DNA of 64,000 nucleotides from Anticarsia gemmatalis (Eukaryota > Arthropoda > Insecta > Lepidoptera > Erebidae), in contig NC_134764.1 of assembly GCF_050436995.1 (NCBI RefSeq), positions 248,001 to 312,000 on the forward strand, written 5' to 3'. Below are positions 13,201-22,020 of the stretch, piece after piece; the stretch's first letter is position 1; every line of letters starts with the position of its first letter. A program made the translations under genes and the position numbers. The notes below the pieces were generated by a model. The model was not told where the DNA came from, did no database searches, and saw nothing but the letters and a program-made list of their open reading frames with translations.

Positions 13201-16200
13201 TGGGCCACCTTCACCATGATGATCACCACGTGCGTGGTGTACCACATACCAGTGCTCATCTCACCCAAGCCCAACACCGTGGAAAATGTGTCCCAGATGA
13301 TCGAGAAGTTCAGGGTAAGGAAGATGTTTTGTTTTAATTATAATTATTATATTTATTTTCTAAAGGTGAAGAAACCTTGCATGCCTTAAATTTGTTTAAC
13401 ACTTTTATTGATGGCATGCAAAGTCCCCAACCCGCACTTAGCCACCGTGGTGGACTCATGGCCTAACCCTTCCCTCATTACGGGAGAAGACCCTTGCCCA
13501 GCAATGGGACAGTAAGGGGTTAAATTTATTTTATTTATTATTTTCTAATGATATTTGCTACTAACAAGCTTGTAAAATTATATGTGGAGTATTTTTAATT
13601 GTCGCTATTTGAAATGTTCGATAAATATGGAGCGAACCAATAGCCATATAACGGTAGCCTCCGGTTTGCGATAAAAAAATATTCAGATACAGACTAGGAA
13701 AACTCAACACATGTCCTGAACGAAGAATCGAACTCGAGAGCTTTCAGCCGCATACTCTACCGCTCAGTCCCTTCACATTTTATAAAATCCAGTCAAATCC
13801 AAGTTACTCCTAAATCTTAAAATAATATTCACTAAATCTTCAGTGCATTGCATCGCTTTAGCCAAGGCGCCTATTTTCGCGTTCTTCAGTTTTCCAAAAA
13901 GGGGGAGTATTTTTAAAAGCTACTTACCTACATCTGCGTCCACAGAGAAAGGCTGGAGGAAGGCGGATCTTTTATTGTTCGCCATTGAATTATGACCGCC
14001 AAATGTATGCGGAAGAGGTTTTCAAATCAAATTAGTTGAAGCAATCTTGCTTTTATGGATACTGTGAGGATGTTGTTTGATTGAGATTAGAAAACTGGTG
14101 CTTTGATGTCATTTGTTGTATGTTCTGGAAATTTAACTGAATTGACAATATCTAGATGTTCATGAACTAGTTACTTTACTAGTAGGCCAGCAGTGGGACA
14201 GTCAAGGTTGGGCAAAGGCGTGATTTAAATTGTCCAAATTTCGTTTGGCTCAGAGTCCTCAATTGGTTTTAGTTGTACCATATTTAATTTGTTACAATAA
14301 TTATACCTATATATCAGAATTACATAGGATTTTAATAAATATTGCATATGAAAATTATCTTTAAAAACTTATTACCGGATTTCATGCCGCGGCTGTCTTC
14401 AATTACGACTACTTGTCACGTAACCAACTAAAAATTAACACTAATATTAAGTCAGTGAGGTCTAGTTTAAATTAATTCAACGATCTGCTCAAATGAGCTC
14501 CCTAAATTTAATCCTACATTAACCTTTGTTGAAGTCATTCAACGGTTCGCAATTGCTCCAGAATTTCTCTAGTACCTTTAAGATTGGCGCTCACTGACGG
14601 CACATTGAATTCTTTAGCATCCTTAGGAGTGCAGTAGTGCACAGTAAAGTTAACCGTAGTATTCTTTGGAATGCCATAGCGTTTTTACGCAAGCTGAGAT
14701 ATCTTCATTTAAACAAAGACTATCGACAAGTATGAGTCGCAAGTATCTTATACCAAACTACTAAATACCAAATACTACTTTAGCATCCCGAAGAATGCTC
14801 AGGTGACCCAAACTCAACACGAAATATCTGTTCCTAAAGCATTCTCACATGCTGGGTGCAAGTGAGAGTGTTGAAATACCTGAGGCTAATTGAAATTTTT
14901 ACCACATAATTGTTGTTACTTTTTATTCGTACTTATGCCGCCAGTGGGCTCCAATCTTTAGTAATTAGTATGTACTATCATTGGCGTGGACAACGACATA
15001 GTAAGCTGTGTTTAACACTTTGATAACTGTTATATCTGAGGAGGCATCACGTTTTATATTAATGACAGTTTTCACGATCATTTCACCGCTTACAACTTTA
15101 GGTCTTTCTAGAATATTAACTGTTGATTAAAAGGTCGTTTTGGCTGGAATTATAATTGTTATCGTTATATTTTATGCTGCTATAATGTGAACCGAAAGTA
15201 ATTAGTTCAGTATAAGCACAAATTTTTGCAATGGTTTTTCTGAAGATTATAGCCATATATTATAAATCATGTCATGTCACTGTTATCAATGTTTTTTAAT
15301 AAAGGTTTTAAATACCGACCAGAGCAGACGATGGACCGTTTTACTAAGAACATTACAAATGTTTCCGTTTCAGGCAAAATATTAACTATAAAAAGAATGA
15401 AATCGAAATCAAATCTGTGAAAGTGATTATTTTTTAGTTGGATACAGATGCAAATAGATAAACCATATATTATTAAAATGTGTTTTGTTTCAGCCAACAT
15501 GGACGTTCTTCGCTCCAGCGTTCGCCAGCGCCCTAGTCCCAGCTATAAGACCAGACCAGCTGACGTCACTGGAGATTGTCACTCTACTTGGAGCACCCGC
15601 CTCGCCTGATCTTATGAAGGCTTTTCAAGTAAGTCATACTTAAATGTGAATCATCATTTGGGTAAAGGGATATTACCTACCAGTTATTTATTAGCTGGAA
15701 ATGTCTCGCTATCGACGACCGTAGAGAATAATTTTTGTTTAATGTGTAAAGGACTTTTTCGTGCTAAACTGATCGGTGGCCTTAGTGTTAGCAGCAAGAA
15801 TTGTAATAATCAAGAAATTAACAAGCATTGTTTTAACTTGAAAGTGGTATAGACAAAAACACAATCATATTTGTAATATTAGTATCAATGTATCATTCAA
15901 ATGTTATAGGACAAGCCGTACACTACCAGAAAATTTAGATGACGTCATACTATTGAAAACAAATGCTTCCCTGTTAAGATTCCCATTTAGATTGCTGCAG
16001 TTTTTCCAATTGCTTTTTTACTAAGGCTGGCTCTTGCTGGGAAAATGCATAAAACAAAATATTATGTTACTTTTAATTTTCTTGAATGTCTGCAGTTGGT
16101 CTCCGCTCAGACTTTCGACTTGATAATATTGACTAAAGACTGTAGAAAACAAGCTTCAGTGCGGACTCAAACAAAAACATTTTGTTAGCTAATAAGGTTT

Positions 16201-19200
16201 TACAATAAAAAATTATGAGGTATAAAAGAGAAAAAGAAATACAGTCGAATTTAGAACCTCCTCCTTTTTTGAAGTCGGTTAAAAAGATGAACGAATATTG
16301 CCAAAAACAAGAAAAGTACGTCATTAGACCCAATTTTTGATTGTTGAGGACATACGATATTATTCAGCGTTCGGTAAATGACCACGAAACAGATAAGGAA
16401 TTGAAAACGGCCGTTAACAAACATACAAATAATATACACAATGTAAAACGAAGTGCATATGTTTAAGCACAAGCTACCAAAGACAGCTCGTTTGTGCGAC
16501 GGGTACGGCAGCACCGAGGCGCAAGGATTCATCGCGATACCTGACAAAGATGCGCCCTTCAAATCCAACGGATGGGTCATCAACTCTTTGTATTATAAGG
16601 TATGTATTGTGTTTATAGGTCAATTACAATGGAGCCAATAACCTTCAGGAGAAAATATAAGTGCTGATGTTTTCTGGGCTCATTTTTAACTAACTATTAC
16701 GTTACTAAACAAAGCTATTGATCGTGTTTTCTTCACCTGATAGTAGCTGACCCGGGTGGCTCATCACGCGAAAGAAATTCACCTATTAAATGAGCCTTTA
16801 GAAGCTTTAAATGAAGTTTATATTTGATTTCGAGTCTCCAATTGTCTCCATACAAAAAATCATATAAATGGGTTGGGTAGAAAGCTAAACACGATCATCG
16901 GAAACAAATTATTGACTGAATATGTAGTCAGAAGGAGTCATGATCTTCAGCATGAGGGAATCAACTGAAGAGGGGCAAGCTAAAAAAATAATTAAAGTGT
17001 AAAAGACAAACAGACAGACAGACTTTTGCATATAAAATATGAATAAGGAATTGAAAAGATAATACTAGGAATTAAAGAGAGTACGAATACTACATTCATA
17101 TTCTATGAACCAAATACCCAATATACTTATAGCAAATACTAATAAATCCTTTCTTAGAACAAAATAACCTTTATTTACCTTAAGATAATAAAGACTACCT
17201 CAAAATATAACAATAATGAGGGAAATACAGGGCTTTTTCATCGCCCATTAGGCTTGCTTTACTCTTTTAATAAAAATATCTTAGAACTAAGGCCTGAAAA
17301 CGAGTATATATTAGAGCTTTCAGGATAGGATGTTGAAGGGTTTTCGTGGAAATATTAAGTATTGACGAAATAAGTAATCTTATTGGTTAATACAAATAAT
17401 TCAGTAAATGTTGGGAACGATAGCTTTCTCTCGTCAAAGCATTTCTCTTCAATTTTATTACACGTGCATAAATTATTGTGTGATATTTTAGAAAAATTAC
17501 TACATTTTTCAGTTGAGTACCCATTACAACAACATCCCTATTGTGTATCTCATTTTACCACTACATTATAGCTCCTATGCAGTGCATGGCTGCTTAAACG
17601 TGACTTATTAATATTTTTAGAAACAATGTATTGCTTCGACTATGAAAACGTTAAATGAAATTCACATTAGGCTAATTTAACTTCCAGATTTTTTCTCGCA
17701 TTCGTAAAAAAACACACTCAATTTTCCTGTAGTTCTGCTTTAGGTTCACTTAGTTTTTTGGCTATAAAATTAATATTTTTGTAGATCGTAGACGAGAACG
17801 GCAAGGAGCTTGGATTAAACCAAACCGGAGAGCTGTGGGTGAAGGGCGCCAGTGTTATCAAGGTAACATTACTTCAGTGCTTTTATAACATTTTATAGAA
17901 ATCTTACTTCAAAGATCAAAGCTATAACGATTTAATTCTGCTTAGATTAGAGCTTTATTTTATGAACTTAACACGAACTTGACGTGTTCTGAAAGATTAT
18001 TTGATTAATTTAAAGATAGCAATACAAAAGTTATCACTACAACCGTTTTGATTTTCTGTGCAACACAGTTTCAAATAATGCTTTGCAATTACACTTGGTT
18101 CTTAGTATAATTTATGATCACAAAGTTCCTGCTCCATATAGTACTTTCATCACTATAAATCAACATGGCAAAAAGTCACTATCTGTACATTACACAAACA
18201 TATTACAAGTACTAATCAAACTAAGAATGTTAAAATATTTTTTTTATGACTGTCTATGGCGCGGTGGATAATGTAACCAACTGCTGTTCACTGGTTCGAT
18301 TCCCGGGGCGTGCGAAGTATTATTAGTTTTTTCTTATCTATATTAGAATGTTTCTCGATAGTAGCTCGGAGTTTGGTAGCATGCCCGGTAAATGGCAACA
18401 TGCTCCTATCACATGAGACTCACTTTGTAAATAATGAGACGCCCATAGCCAGTTGCGCTCACCGGTCGGTAAACGATCTGTGGGTTAACCCTTGGCGCGG
18501 TCATTCCATAGATGGGTGACCGCATAGTGGTATTTGAACTGAGCGTCGGCCGGAACAACTTTGACACTAGGTTGACCACTAACCATACGATAAGAAGAAG
18601 ACTTTGTTAATGGCGAAACATGGCTGTATTATACTTCATTTTTTTAACGTGGCTAATGCATAAAGCTAAACCTGCTTTGGGTGGAGTGAGGGACTCTCCC
18701 ACCAGAATAATACTTCTACCTAAGCTTTCAAGTATAAAAGTCTTGGTATAATATACAACACTAGCTGAACCGCGCAACTTCGCTTGCGTCACATTAGAGA
18801 GAAAGAGTGATTTTTCCCCCCGTTTTTGTAACATTTTTACTGGTACTCTGCTCTTATTGATCGTAGCGTGAAGATATATAGCCTATAGCCTTCCTCAATA
18901 AATGGGCTGTCTAACACTGAAAGATTTTTTTAAATCGTACCAGTAGTCCCTGAGATTAGCGCGTTCAAACAAACAAACAAACAAACTCTTCAGCTTTATA
19001 ATATTAGTATAGATATTTAGCTCCGCCTTCGCCATCACCAACTAAACCTTCACCTTTCCTCCAGAAATACCACAAGAACGACTCATCATACCAGGAGTCG
19101 TTCACGGAAGACGGCTGGTACATCACCGGAGACCAGTTCCACGTGGATGAGAATGAGAGGCTCGCCTTCGTCGTCAGAATGAAGTTCAGCTTCAAGTACA

Positions 19201-21855
19201 AGGGGTGCCAGGTTTGTACAAGATCTTTTATTTGGTTGAGTTAATTTTTGAGCCAACTCACATCGAGTTGGAGTCGTTTCTCATTAATTCGTCATGTTTT
19301 CTTTAAAGACCGGTAATATCAGTAAGACGTTTGAAAATCAAAGAAAGAAAAATTTTAGTCTTTTTTAAATGTATTTATGCGATTTCAGAAAAGATGCTTT
19401 TTGTAACAATAAGATCTTTTAATATAGCACGACAGCTTTAAAAAAATCTAGCTATAACGTAGCTAACGTAGCTAACGTAACTTGATAATATATAGTGTAA
19501 AAAGAAAAAAGTAAAAATGTACGAACTTGACGTTAGCCGTCCATTCGAAGCTAATCCAATTTGTAAGTATTCACAAAAAGTTACAAAACCGATGTCTAAA
19601 GCAACAGGTTGTAGTATTTATCGCAACAAAAACAAAATTAATAGTTATTTACTCCAATAGAATTGTTACGAAAAATGTTTACAGTAATTGAAAATATTAG
19701 GTTCTGAAAGTTTTTTGAAAGAACTAATTCTTTCAACAATCTTTCAAAACCGAATATTTAAAGGTCTTAAACCAATTTTCAATATTATTTTGACAACTTC
19801 TAATTGAATTAATAACAAAATGAAAGATTTCTGAAGTCTTTATAAAAACGCTGAATAACGGCGTAAAGTCACTAACTTTATTAGTGAAAATTTCAGGTAT
19901 AAGAATTATAATTCGATATTTCGACGACGAGGCAAATTGCTTAACGATGTTAAAGATTTTTCATCGAAAATACTGAATAGTTTTTATACATTTTTGATCC
20001 ATTTAGCAAGCGAAAATACGGCGATACCTATTTTTGAAGAGCTACCTAAGATAGCGAAAATAATTGGAACATAATTATTTCTTTATAGTATGCTTACTGA
20101 TTAAGATACTAAAGATTGAAAGTTGTTTAAAGTTACATTATTATTTTGAAGATGATTGGCTCACGACAACTGGTATTGGCTATTTATTAATTGTTTTAAA
20201 TACTACTGAGCCAACTGAATCATCCTCACTGACTCAGGAAAACAACTTAAACTTTTCAACAAATTTTACACGAGCTTCCATCAGCAGCCAGTTCTTTCAA
20301 ATCATGTGTCTATTACTCCACGCTCCTATAACATTCTTTAACATTCCTCAATAATCCTTTCTTCCTCTCAGGTGGCTCCAGAAGAAGTAGAGCGCGTAAT
20401 CTTCTCAGTACCAGGGGTACATGAGAGCGTAGTATGTGCGACTGACAACGGACCTGCTGCAGCTATAGTGAAGCAACCTAATGCTGAGGTCACGAGGGAA
20501 CAGATCCACCAGGCTGTTAATGGTGAGAGAAAATTCGTAATAGACCAGTTTCTTTGCTGTTTTAGGGCTGATACACAGATACCTGGGTTGTGGAATTGAA
20601 TGGGAGTGCAGTGGATGCATCTTAGCTGATATGATGATGATAATGATGAAAAATATCTTGAGGCTGTAAATGAGATGTTTTTTAACTGATATAATGATTA
20701 CGAAGGGTATTTCTTCGCGGTGGAAGCTTCAATTAGTAGTTGCCATACTACTGTAAACAGGATCGCGTATCTGACATCTACTTTACTTGTTAAGGTTTTG
20801 TATTTTTCCCAGCATGTTAATTTACTCTAGGACACCTGTTTCAAAATGATGAGTAATATTCTCGTAAATATTAAAAACCTTGGTTGCAAATTGCATAATC
20901 GGAGCTTTTAACCTTTCTACAAACATATTCCTTGTAAATAGTAAAAAATACAGCATCCAGTTTCAAAATATGTAAAATAATATTGCTCATACTAACCTAT
21001 TGTTGAACATTTCAGTTAAATTCTTAGTGAATTTTCAGTAACATTGTTTGCCCAGCGTTATTCGCACCAACTTTCAGCAAACAAATATCAAAACATATTG
21101 AAATGTTAACTCTATTTCGTTTTTATTTTGAACGTCAGGCATTTTAGTGAAAAGAATGCAGCATTTTGTTCGCTAGTTCAGTTTATTGAAATAACTAACG
21201 GTTGGGCTGGTGTTATTGTTCATGTAATAGACAGTAATCGTATTTGGCTGCTACACGATTGCTTTCTTGTCTTTTTTAACTCGTTTAATGGTAAACAATG
21301 ATTTGAATTTGAATTTTCTCCCGTTGATTCCCGTGGGAATTTAGGTCTCCCATACAAACCTTACCCGACCGTTAAAATATATTAAAGAAATAATTGTCTG
21401 GCTAAGTTTCGGTGTTCAAAAGTTATGCGCCTACATACTTTTCGGGGATTCATTTTTATTTAACTAGATCATTCAGTCTCATCAATTATCGTTGCGTTGA
21501 TCGATCTTTCCATCTCTCTGTCATCTGGCATTTCAAGCAATCATTTCATTAATCCGTCAATCAATTAGTCAATAGCCGCCCTTACACACTTACTCTATCG
21601 CACGTTCTTGGGAGCGTACAAGATTAAGCGCGGGAAAGCAGCGCGCTCTTCGCTCTAAATTCTCTTGTTAAGTAAATCTTAACTCTACACCACTAACATA
21701 AAATTCATTTTGCAGCAAACCTGAGCGAACACAAGCGTCTCCACGGCGGCATCGTATTCCTTCCCTCGCTCCCTCACACGCACTCCGGGAAGACCAACAG
21801 AAAAGAGTGCAGCAAGATTGTATTAGAAGCCATCAAAAATGGACAGTGTTATTAG
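7047..21855 (+). CDS. ANL-superfamily acyl-CoA synthetase / luciferase-like adenylate-forming enzyme, 11 coding exons
   Basis: Joining 7047-7223, 9458-9662, 11102-11288, 11592-11711, 13140-13314, 15494-15628, 16468-16599, 17785-17862, 19065-19211, 20372-20522 and 21716-21855 gives 548 residues and a TAG stop, with all phases consistent. Seen: the P-loop TSGSTGLPK (residues 205-213), DGYGSTE (344-350), GWYITGD (420-426), the linker Arg441, KYKG (447-450) and the C-terminal SGK with the presumed catalytic Lys528. Known for the family: ATP-dependent adenylation of a carboxylate, usually followed by thioester formation with CoA. Length is typical. Odd points: the usual hinge Asp before Arg441 is Val440, and the C-terminus is QCY, so no SKL-type peroxisomal signal is present. 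The substrate cannot be inferred. A 5' UTR exon is probable because an AG acceptor directly precedes the ATG. Confidence 0.93.
8675..8758 (+). repeat. lepidopteran dispersed repeat fragment (CAGCGTGATGG...TGGGACAGT)
   Basis: It contains GGACTCACGGCCTGACCCCT and ends CTTGCTCAGCATTGGGACAG. The same string, variably decayed, recurs at 10680, 10971, 11755, 13425 and 26395. It is probably the 3' part of a retroposon, but I do not recognise the family. Confidence 0.6.
9223..9387 (+). mobile_element. non-autonomous Helitron, family H, copy 3 (internal deletion)
   Basis: 5' TCTATACTAATATTATAAAG and 3' GGGTCAGCTAG, flanked by A and T. The middle (the AGATAGCCC...AGCAACG block) is deleted. It lies within intron 1 of the ANL gene. 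Confidence 0.87.
9458..9662 (+). CDS. ANL enzyme exon 2 (residues 60-127)
   Basis: Acceptor CCCAAG|ACC and donor T|GTGAGT, entering in phase 0 and leaving in phase 1. It encodes the region around LARALLAAGARGKRV and the stretch ending FLMDPNTTV, which corresponds to the family's conserved 'NP.YT..E' segment of the large N-terminal domain. Confidence 0.9.
9899..10108 (+). mobile_element. tRNA-derived SINE, family A, copy 2
   Basis: TGCCTCCGTGGCGCAGTGG A-box region, GGTCGTGGGTTCGATTCCC B box, the conserved 12-bp-stem hairpin around CAATTATTTGTG, body CGCGACACAAGAGCAATTC and a poly(A) end. It is complete, and in the sense direction within intron 2 of the ANL gene. Confidence 0.9.
10297..10370 (-). 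repeat. 3' tail of a 5S-derived SINE, truncated
   Basis: On the minus strand it reads CAACTTTGACACTAGGTTGA then CCACTAACCATACGACAAAC, identical in layout to the end of the element at 18445-18600. The 5S head is missing, as expected for a 5'-truncated retroposon. It lies in intron 2 of the ANL gene. Confidence 0.65.
10733..10935 (+). mobile_element. tRNA-derived SINE, family A, copy 3
   Basis: CACCTCCATCGCGCAGTGG head, GGTCGTGGGTTCAATTACC B box (one change from consensus) and body CGCGACACAACAGTAATTC. The internal hairpin is damaged: CAATTATTTG is followed by TACGTTTGTTAATTG. It is more diverged than the 9899 copy, about 600 bases upstream in the same intron. Confidence 0.87.
11102..11288 (+). 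CDS. ANL enzyme exon 3 (residues 128-189)
   Basis: Acceptor CTCTCAG|AC and donor CA|GTAAGT, entering in phase 1 and leaving in phase 2. It continues YELTHFLNLIEPSYVFYD and ends in a variable loop before the P-loop. GC content and codon use are clearly higher than in the flanking introns. Confidence 0.9.
11592..11711 (+). CDS. ANL enzyme exon 4 (AMP-binding P-loop)
   Basis: Acceptor CTCAG|AGTAC and donor TG|GTAAGT. It carries LLLPTSGSTGLPKAAALSH (residues 201-219), the ATP phosphate-binding signature that defines the AMP-binding family. The Lys of GLPK (Lys213) is present. Confidence 0.93.
11712..13139 (+). other. ANL gene intron 4
   Basis: A 1.4-kb intron. It contains a GGAGGAGATCC...GTGGGACAGT repeat fragment near 11757-11810, unique AT-rich sequence, and a minus-strand Helitron at 12660-12881. 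Confidence 0.65.
12660..12881 (-). mobile_element. non-autonomous Helitron, family H, copy 4
   Basis: Reverse orientation: CTAGCTGACCCGCGCAAC at the left, AGTATAGA at the right, and the expected A and T outside both ends. The GTTT tract near its 5' end is lost. Confidence 0.85.
13140..13314 (+). CDS. ANL enzyme exon 5 (residues 230-288)
   Basis: Acceptor TTCCAG|G and donor AGG|GTAAGG, ending in phase 0. It encodes the part of the N-terminal domain that normally contributes to the acyl-substrate pocket (around LQWATFTMMITTCVVYH). The pocket residues do not let me name a substrate. Confidence 0.9.
13315..15493 (+). other. ANL gene intron 5
   Basis: A 2.2-kb intron with a dispersed repeat at 13370-13525 and a degraded minus-strand tRNA-like block at 13715-13790 (CAGAATCGAACTCGAG-like). 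I see no other structured feature. Confidence 0.6.
13370..13525 (+). repeat. lepidopteran dispersed repeat, best copy
   Basis: CTTGCATGCC, then CCCCAACCCGCACTTAGCC, GGACTCATGGCCTAACCC, and GACCCTTGCCCAGCAATGGG. The copy at 26395-26520 (minus) has the same order of blocks up to the GCACTTGGCCAGCGTGG unit. Interspersed retroposon remnant of unknown class. Confidence 0.65.
15494..15628 (+). CDS. ANL enzyme exon 6 (residues 289-333)
   Basis: Acceptor TTTCAG|CCA and donor CAA|GTAAGT, phase 0 at both ends. It contains LLGAPASPDLMKAF, the usual 'GGAPL' turn of the family. Confidence 0.9.
15629..17784 (+). other. ANL gene introns 6 and 7 (around exon 7)
   Basis: Intron 6 (15629-16467) shows nothing notable. 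Intron 7 (16600-17784) contains a decayed Helitron-like or MITE-like stretch at about 16744-17046, running from TAGCTGACCCGGGTGGC to an (ACAG)n tract and TTTTGCATATAAAATATGA. Confidence 0.5.
16468..16599 (+). CDS. ANL enzyme exon 7 (GYGSTE motif)
   Basis: It encodes HKLPKTARLCDGYGSTEAQG (334-353), the conserved adenine/AMP-binding turn. The donor AAG|GTATGT is good. The acceptor TTTAAG|CAC has a weak pyrimidine tract. It was chosen because it is the only AG that gives phase 0 after exon 6 without a stop; the frame is closed by TAA at 16444. Confidence 0.85.
17785..17862 (+). CDS. ANL enzyme exon 8 (residues 378-403)
   Basis: A 78-base exon, acceptor TTGTAG|ATC and donor AAG|GTAACA, phase 0 at both ends. 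It encodes IVDENGKELGLNQTGELWVK, the 'G..GE(I/L).V.G' strand that leads to the hinge. Confidence 0.9.
18250..18445 (+). mobile_element. tRNA-derived SINE, family B
   Basis: TATGGCGCGGTGGATAATG head and CTGGTTCGATTCCCGGGGC B box, followed by a body with GCTCGGAGTTTGG, GCCCGGTAAATGGCAA and CACATGAGACTCA. The body matches the element at 63144-63385. It sits in intron 8 of the ANL gene, directly upstream of a 5S-derived SINE. Confidence 0.75.
18446..18600 (+). mobile_element. 5S rRNA-derived SINE
   Basis: GCCCATAGCCAGTTGCGCTC, then GGCGCGGTCATTCCATAGAT and GGGTGACCGCATAG. These follow insect 5S rRNA (GGGCGCGGTCAG...GGATGGGTGACCGCC), including the internal box C. The tail ends GGTTGACCACTAACCATACG. 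It lies in intron 8 of the ANL gene and is the sense counterpart of the 25668-25912 copy. Confidence 0.8.
18761..19013 (-). mobile_element. non-autonomous Helitron, family H, copy 5
   Basis: Full-length minus-strand copy: CTAGCTGAACCGCGCAAC at the left, a (CAAA)n tract and AGTATAGA at the right, flanked by A and T. It leaves just 51 bases before the exon 9 acceptor. Confidence 0.88.
19065..19211 (+). CDS. ANL enzyme exon 9 (TGD motif and hinge)
   Basis: Acceptor CCTCCAG|AAA and donor CAG|GTTTGT, phase 0. It contains EDGWYITGDQ, with Asp426 expected to contact ribose, then FVVRMKFSFKYKGCQ. Arg441, Lys443 and Lys447 are kept, but the position normally occupied by Asp before the Arg is Val440. 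A Helitron ends only 51 bases upstream. Confidence 0.92.
19212..21715 (+). other. ANL gene introns 9 and 10 (around exon 10)
   Basis: Intron 9 (19212-20371) is AT-rich with a small direct repeat of ACGTAGCTA at 19455-19480. Intron 10 (20523-21715) has a GATGAT tract at 20630-20650. I see no intact mobile element in either. Confidence 0.55.
20372..20522 (+). CDS. ANL enzyme exon 10 (C-terminal lid)
   Basis: Acceptor CTCTCAG|GTG and donor G|GTGAGA, leaving in phase 1. It encodes VAPEEVERVIFSVPGVHESV, the typical 'V.P.E.E..l..hp.V.' start of the AMP-binding C-terminal domain. Confidence 0.92.
21716..21855 (+). CDS. ANL enzyme exon 11 (catalytic Lys and stop)
   Basis: Acceptor TTTGCAG|CA, entering in phase 1. 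It encodes LPSLPHTHSGKTNRKE, whose SGK Lys528 is the expected adenylation-stage lysine, and ends NGQCY with TAG at 21853-21855. Confidence 0.92.
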
Positions 21856-22014
21856 ATATTAAGTGATTTTGTTATTAAATTGTTTACTGTTATTTATGAG
21901 CTGTTTTATTAATTTAACCTGCCTAGAACCTATGTAAATATGTTATACTAAATGGCTAATTGGATCTTAAGCGCGATGAAAATTTTTAAGGATACCAGGA
22001 GATAATATGAATTA

Positions 22015-22020
22015 AATAAA
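22015..22020 (+). terminator. probable polyadenylation signal of the ANL gene
   Basis: AATAAA lies 160 bases after the stop codon, which implies a 3' UTR of about 180 bases. It is the first canonical hexamer I found downstream of the stop. Confidence 0.5.

Noticed and set aside
13715..13790. Possible tRNA gene on the minus strand
   Set aside because: A B-box-like GAGTTCGATTC and a GCGGTAGAG are present, but no acceptor stem or anticodon stem pairs properly. Treated as a decayed SINE head.
15629..16467. A missing exon between exons 6 and 7 of the ANL gene
   Set aside because: Exon 6 (…KAFQ) joins exon 7 (HKLPKTARLCDGYGSTE) in phase and at a spacing normal for the family, so no extra exon is needed.
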